Source: Cellulosimicrobium sp. ES-005 (GTDB lineage Bacteria > Actinomycetota > Actinomycetes > Actinomycetales > Cellulomonadaceae). From it: 64,000 nt of DNA. Location: positions 1 through 64,000 of the forward strand of contig NZ_CP159290.1 in assembly GCF_040448685.1 (NCBI RefSeq), in the 5' to 3' direction. Below are positions 61,327 through 64,000 of this stretch, piece by piece. A program made the translations under genes and the position numbers. How positions within the stretch are numbered: the first letter of the stretch is position 1; each line of letters starts with the position of its first letter. The notes below the pieces were generated by a model that was not told the DNA's origin, searched no databases, and worked only from the letters and a program-made list of their open reading frames with translations.

Positions 61327-62927
61327 GCGGGTGCTCCTTCGAGAGTGGCGCGGTGGGTGGAGAGGGTGGCGGAGGGGCGCTCCGGGGCGGCGGGACCCGC
61401 GGTGCGGCCGGTCCGGCGGGCGAGCGCGTGCACGACGTCGCGCGTCGCCGGGTAGAGCGTGCGGTAGAGGCCGTAGAGCTCGTCGTACGCGGAGCGCGTC
61501 CCCGGGTCGGGCTCGACGACACGTGCCGGGGGGTTCCACGCGGCGACGTCGAGGAGCCGCCCCTCCTCGTGCACGAGCCCGGCGGCGAGCATCGCGGCGC
61601 CGTAGCTCGCGCCGATCGTCCGCGTCGGGACGACCTGGGGGAGCCCGGTCACGTCGGAGACGACCTGCGTCCACAGGTCGCCCTGGGTGCCGCCGCCCAC
61701 GGCGACGACCCGGGAGATGTCGGCCCCGGCGTCGCGCAGGGTCTCGACGTTGTGCCGCACGCCGAACGCCGTGGCCTCGAGCGCCGCGCGGTAGAGGTCG
61801 CCGCGCGTGTGCGTCACGGTGAGACCGGCGACGACGCCCCGCGCGTCGGGGTCCTGGACCGGGGTCCGCTCGCCCGCGAGGTAGGGGAGCATGAGGAGGC
61901 CGCGCGCGCCCGGCCCGGAGGCAGCGGCCTCGGCGAGCAGCTCGGGGTAGCCGGCCCCGGTCAGGTCGCGGAGCCACGACGTGATCGCTCCCGACGTCGC
62001 CATGCCCCCGGCCAGGTTGTGGGTCCCGGGGTAGGCGCCGACGGTGCCCCACATCGTCTCGCTGCGCAGGGGCTCGGCGACGGTGGCGACGAGGAACAGG
62101 GTCGTGCCGTACATGAGCATGAGGTCGCCGACGTGCGTCGCGTCGACGCTCACGGCCTCGGACCAGGCGTCGATCGTCCCGGTGACGACCGGCGTGCCTG
62201 CCGGGACCCCGGCGAGGGGCTCGCGCGTCACGCCCGCGGCCTCGCCCGGCCAGCGCAGGGCGGGGAGCTCGAGGCCGGGGGCGACGAGGTCGGCCCAGTC
62301 GTCGATCCACTCGTGCGTGCGCGGGTCGTAGAGGGGCGTCGACTGGGACGCGGAGTGGTGGTCGAGCACGTAGGCGCCGGTGAGCCGGAACGCGAGGTAG
62401 GACGCGGGCATGAACAGCCGCCGGGCGCGGGACCAGGCCTCGGCCTCGTGCTCGCGGACCCAGGCGATCTTGGGTCCCGCGGCCTGGGACGAGAGCGCGG
62501 AGCCGCAGCGGTCGAGGACGGTCGCGCGCCCCAGCGCGGCGTCGAGCGCGGCGATCTGACGCGTCGCGCGCGTGTCGACGCCGTACAGGATCGCCGGGCG
62601 CACCGGCGTCCCGACGTTGTCCGTCAGCAGGACGCACGGACCCATGCCCGACACCCCGACGGCCGCGACCTCGAGGTCGGCGGGCACGTCGGAGCCGCGG
62701 ACGGCGCCCGGGGCCAGGTCGGCCGTGAGCTCGGTGACGATCGCGACGAGCTCGTCCCACCAGACGGCGGCGTCCATCTCGACGTGGCCGGGAGCGGGCC
62801 GGTCCACGGTGTGGGCGCGGGTCGTCGAGCGGAGGATCGCGCCGTCGGGTCCGACGAGCACGCCCTTGGTGCTCGAGGTGCCGACGTCGACGCCGACGAG
62901 GCCCGGGGTCACGGGAGGTCTGGGCAT
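61323..62927 (-). CDS. FGGY-family sugar kinase
   Basis: 534 residues from the ATG at 62927; ATG at 62939 gives four more residues. The FGGY N-terminal phosphate motif GVDVGTSSTKGVLVG is at about residues 11-25, followed by GHVEMDAAVWWDE, VGVSGMGPCVLL, and the second-domain nucleotide motif GGGTQGDLWTQVVSDVTG. Xylulokinase/gluconokinase-like; the exact sugar is not certain, but the adjacent isomerase suggests it phosphorylates a ketose such as fuculose or ribulose. It is the first gene of the kinase-isomerase operon, and an AATCGATT operator-like site lies just in front of it. Confidence 0.87.
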   Translation of the reverse strand: MPRPPVTPGLVGVDVGTSSTKGVLVGPDGAILRSTTRAHTVDRPAPGHVEMDAAVWWDELVAIVTELTADLAPGAVRGSDVPADLEVAAVGVSGMGPCVLLTDNVGTPVRPAILYGVDTRATRQIAALDAALGRATVLDRCGSALSSQAAGPKIAWVREHEAEAWSRARRLFMPASYLAFRLTGAYVLDHHSASQSTPLYDPRTHEWIDDWADLVAPGLELPALRWPGEAAGVTREPLAGVPAGTPVVTGTIDAWSEAVSVDATHVGDLMLMYGTTLFLVATVAEPLRSETMWGTVGAYPGTHNLAGGMATSGAITSWLRDLTGAGYPELLAEAAASGPGARGLLMLPYLAGERTPVQDPDARGVVAGLTVTHTRGDLYRAALEATAFGVRHNVETLRDAGADISRVVAVGGGTQGDLWTQVVSDVTGLPQVVPTRTIGASYGAAMLAAGLVHEEGRLLDVAAWNPPARVVEPDPGTRSAYDELYGLYRTLYPATRDVVHALARRTGRTAGPAAPERPSATLSTHRATLEGAPA

Positions 62928-62940
62928 GCCGACCAGCATG

Positions 62941-62960
62941 ACAGAAATCGATTACAGAAA
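62941..62960. promoter_or_regulatory. LacI-type operator candidate before the kinase gene
   Basis: The central AATCGATT (62946-62953) is palindromic with CG in the centre, as in LacI-family sites. On the minus strand it reads CTGTAATCGATTTCTG. The heptamer ACAGAAA also flanks it as a direct repeat (62941 and 62954). It abuts the kinase start. Confidence 0.5.
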
Positions 62961-63386
62961 CAACGGCCGCCCCGACCTGCGCTCTTGTTCCGCGATATCT
63001 CGCCATGTGAGACGAATTCGAGGGTTGACGCAACTGTGACCTGGGTGTCGGCGCGCCGTCCCGGGGTCGGGGCCCGCCCCGCGCCGCCCCGGGACAGCGA
63101 CGGCGAGACCGGTTGTCACCTGCCCCGGCGGCGCCTGCCCCGGCGGCGTGCGCCGCAGCGTTCCGCGCTCGGCGGAGGTGCCGTTGTCGGACAACGGACA
63201 CCGCGCTGTCGGCCCGTGGCTCGGCACCGGCGACAACGCCGCGCCCGCGTGGCGGCGGCCACCGGACAGGCACGGACGACACGCGGCCGGCGCGGCGGCG
63301 ACGGGGTCGGCGGAGCCGTTGACGACCTCGACCCGGAGACGTTCGATGAGGCCCTCGCATCCAACGACGGAGAGAGGACGGACGCG
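62961..63386. other. Divergent sugar-locus intergenic region
   Basis: About 430 further bases separate the sugar kinase from the ABC lipoprotein gene. Its kinase-proximal part (62990-63040) has TTGACG at about 63026-63031 and GATATC; the other part holds a 17-bp palindrome. I see no gene. Confidence 0.4.
63181..63197. promoter_or_regulatory. 17-bp palindrome upstream of the sugar-binding lipoprotein gene
   Basis: CCGTTGTC-G-GACAACGG is a perfect palindrome with one central base, about 190 bases before the lipoprotein start. It has the size of a repressor site. The regulator is unknown. Confidence 0.5.
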
Positions 63387-64000
63387 ATGAAGCTTCCCCG
63401 AACTGCGCGCCGCGGCATCCAGGCCGGAGTCGCGCTCACGATCGTCACGTCGCTCGCGGCGTGCGCGGGCGGCGCGGATCCTGAGCAGTCGGGCCAGGGG
63501 GGCGAGGGCGGGACGACGGTGTCGTTCCGCTCCTGGAGCCCGATCGAGCAGACCACGCGTCAGATGATCGACGCGTTCACCACCGCCAACCCGGACGTCA
63601 CGATCGACGCCACGATCTTCAACTACCCGGAGTACGTCGTGGACCTGCAGACCCGCGCGAGCTCGGGCACGATGCCCGACATCGTGGGTCTGCAGCCCGG
63701 CGCGCTGACCCAGCAGTACCGGGAGAACCTCATGCCGCTGGAGGACTGCGCGGCCGAGACCTGGGGCGACGACTGGGAGTCGAAGTTCTTCCCCATCGGC
63801 CTCGAGCAGGCCCGCATGGGCAACCCCGAGGGCGACGAGCACTACTACGCGCTGCCCCTCCTCGTGCAGACGGTGAACCTCTGGGCCAACTCCGACATCC
63901 TCGACGAGGCGGGCATCGAGCCGCCGGCCACGTGGGCCGACCTCGAGAGCGCCGTCGACACCCTCGGCGGCGGCTCGGCGGCGCCGTTCCTGCTGCCCGC
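63387..64000 (+). CDS. Sugar ABC transporter substrate-binding lipoprotein (partial)
   Basis: First 204 residues, cut by the window end. The lipoprotein signal ends SLAACAGG, a lipobox with the lipidated Cys near residue 26, then a Gly-rich linker. The extracellular solute-binding family 1 domain starts TTVSFRSWSPIEQTTRQMID and continues with FNYPEYVVDLQTRASSGTMPDIVGLQPG, as in ABC carbohydrate-binding proteins. ATG at 63387 is preceded by GAGAGGACGG. Permease genes should follow outside the window. Divergent from the kinase-isomerase operon, it probably brings in the sugar they process. Confidence 0.88.
   Translation, partial: MKLPRTARRGIQAGVALTIVTSLAACAGGADPEQSGQGGEGGTTVSFRSWSPIEQTTRQMIDAFTTANPDVTIDATIFNYPEYVVDLQTRASSGTMPDIVGLQPGALTQQYRENLMPLEDCAAETWGDDWESKFFPIGLEQARMGNPEGDEHYYALPLLVQTVNLWANSDILDEAGIEPPATWADLESAVDTLGGGSAAPFLLP

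Noticed and set aside
1-64000. tRNA, rRNA, prophage or insertion-sequence genes
   Set aside because: No cloverleaf, rRNA-like stretch, transposase or integrase was recognised by eye; a small RNA gene could still have been missed without a covariance search.

Overview
The window reads as chromosomal DNA of a very high-GC Gram-positive actinobacterium. The gene content (a PhoP-type box in front of a Pit phosphate transporter, LAxTG sortase-type anchors, a deazaflavin-type nitroreductase, many leaderless TANNNT-start promoters) fits Micrococcales, perhaps a Cellulosimicrobium or Cellulomonas relative. The genus is a guess. About 48 protein genes are densely packed. I found no rRNA, tRNA, insertion sequence, prophage or CRISPR array.

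Layout. 1-1.9 kb: end of an amino-acid ABC transporter operon. 2-8.2 kb: a small ORF, an SRPBCC protein, a coiled-coil membrane protein and a large RecB-like nuclease/helicase. 8.3-10.4 kb: a 23-bp tandem repeat, an uncharacterised protein, a cold-shock protein and a Ddn-like oxidoreductase. 10.7-16.4 kb: a complete branched-chain amino-acid uptake operon, livKHMGF. 16.4-28 kb: a degenerate GGDEF protein, two tandem membrane-anchored beta-propeller paralogues, a transglutaminase-like protein, a DUF1254/DUF1214 protein, a MerR regulator, an S9 oligopeptidase and a membrane protein. 28-31.9 kb: a zinc-ribbon protein, then an NAD-kinase-like/SPFH gene pair divergent from a NUDIX-winged-helix regulator, with a repeated 20-bp operator candidate between them. 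31.9-37.8 kb: a coiled-coil membrane protein, pit phosphate transport, a LacI repressor and a GH3 glycosidase.

37.9-51.2 kb holds two adjacent giant surface proteins of 1188 and 3146 residues. Each has a signal peptide, a choice-of-anchor-A-type head, a run of DUF5979-like repeats (7 and 24) and a C-terminal LAxTG sorting signal. 51-59.7 kb is a mixed set of small enzymes, a methyltransferase/TetR divergent pair, a GH13 enzyme coupled to an LLM oxidoreductase, and VanZ. 59.7-64 kb is a sugar locus: a fucose-isomerase-like enzyme and an FGGY kinase, divergent from a sugar ABC lipoprotein cut by the window end.

Two themes recur. First, long, nearly perfect inverted repeats of unrelated sequence sit at gene ends, mostly between convergent genes; two of them supply the last codons of the adjacent gene. 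Second, at least nine genes have a TANNNT -10 hexamer ending 6-7 nt before the start codon, the signature of leaderless transcripts. The features I would examine first are the repeat-stalk surface proteins and the SPFH/NAD-kinase-like/NUDIX module.
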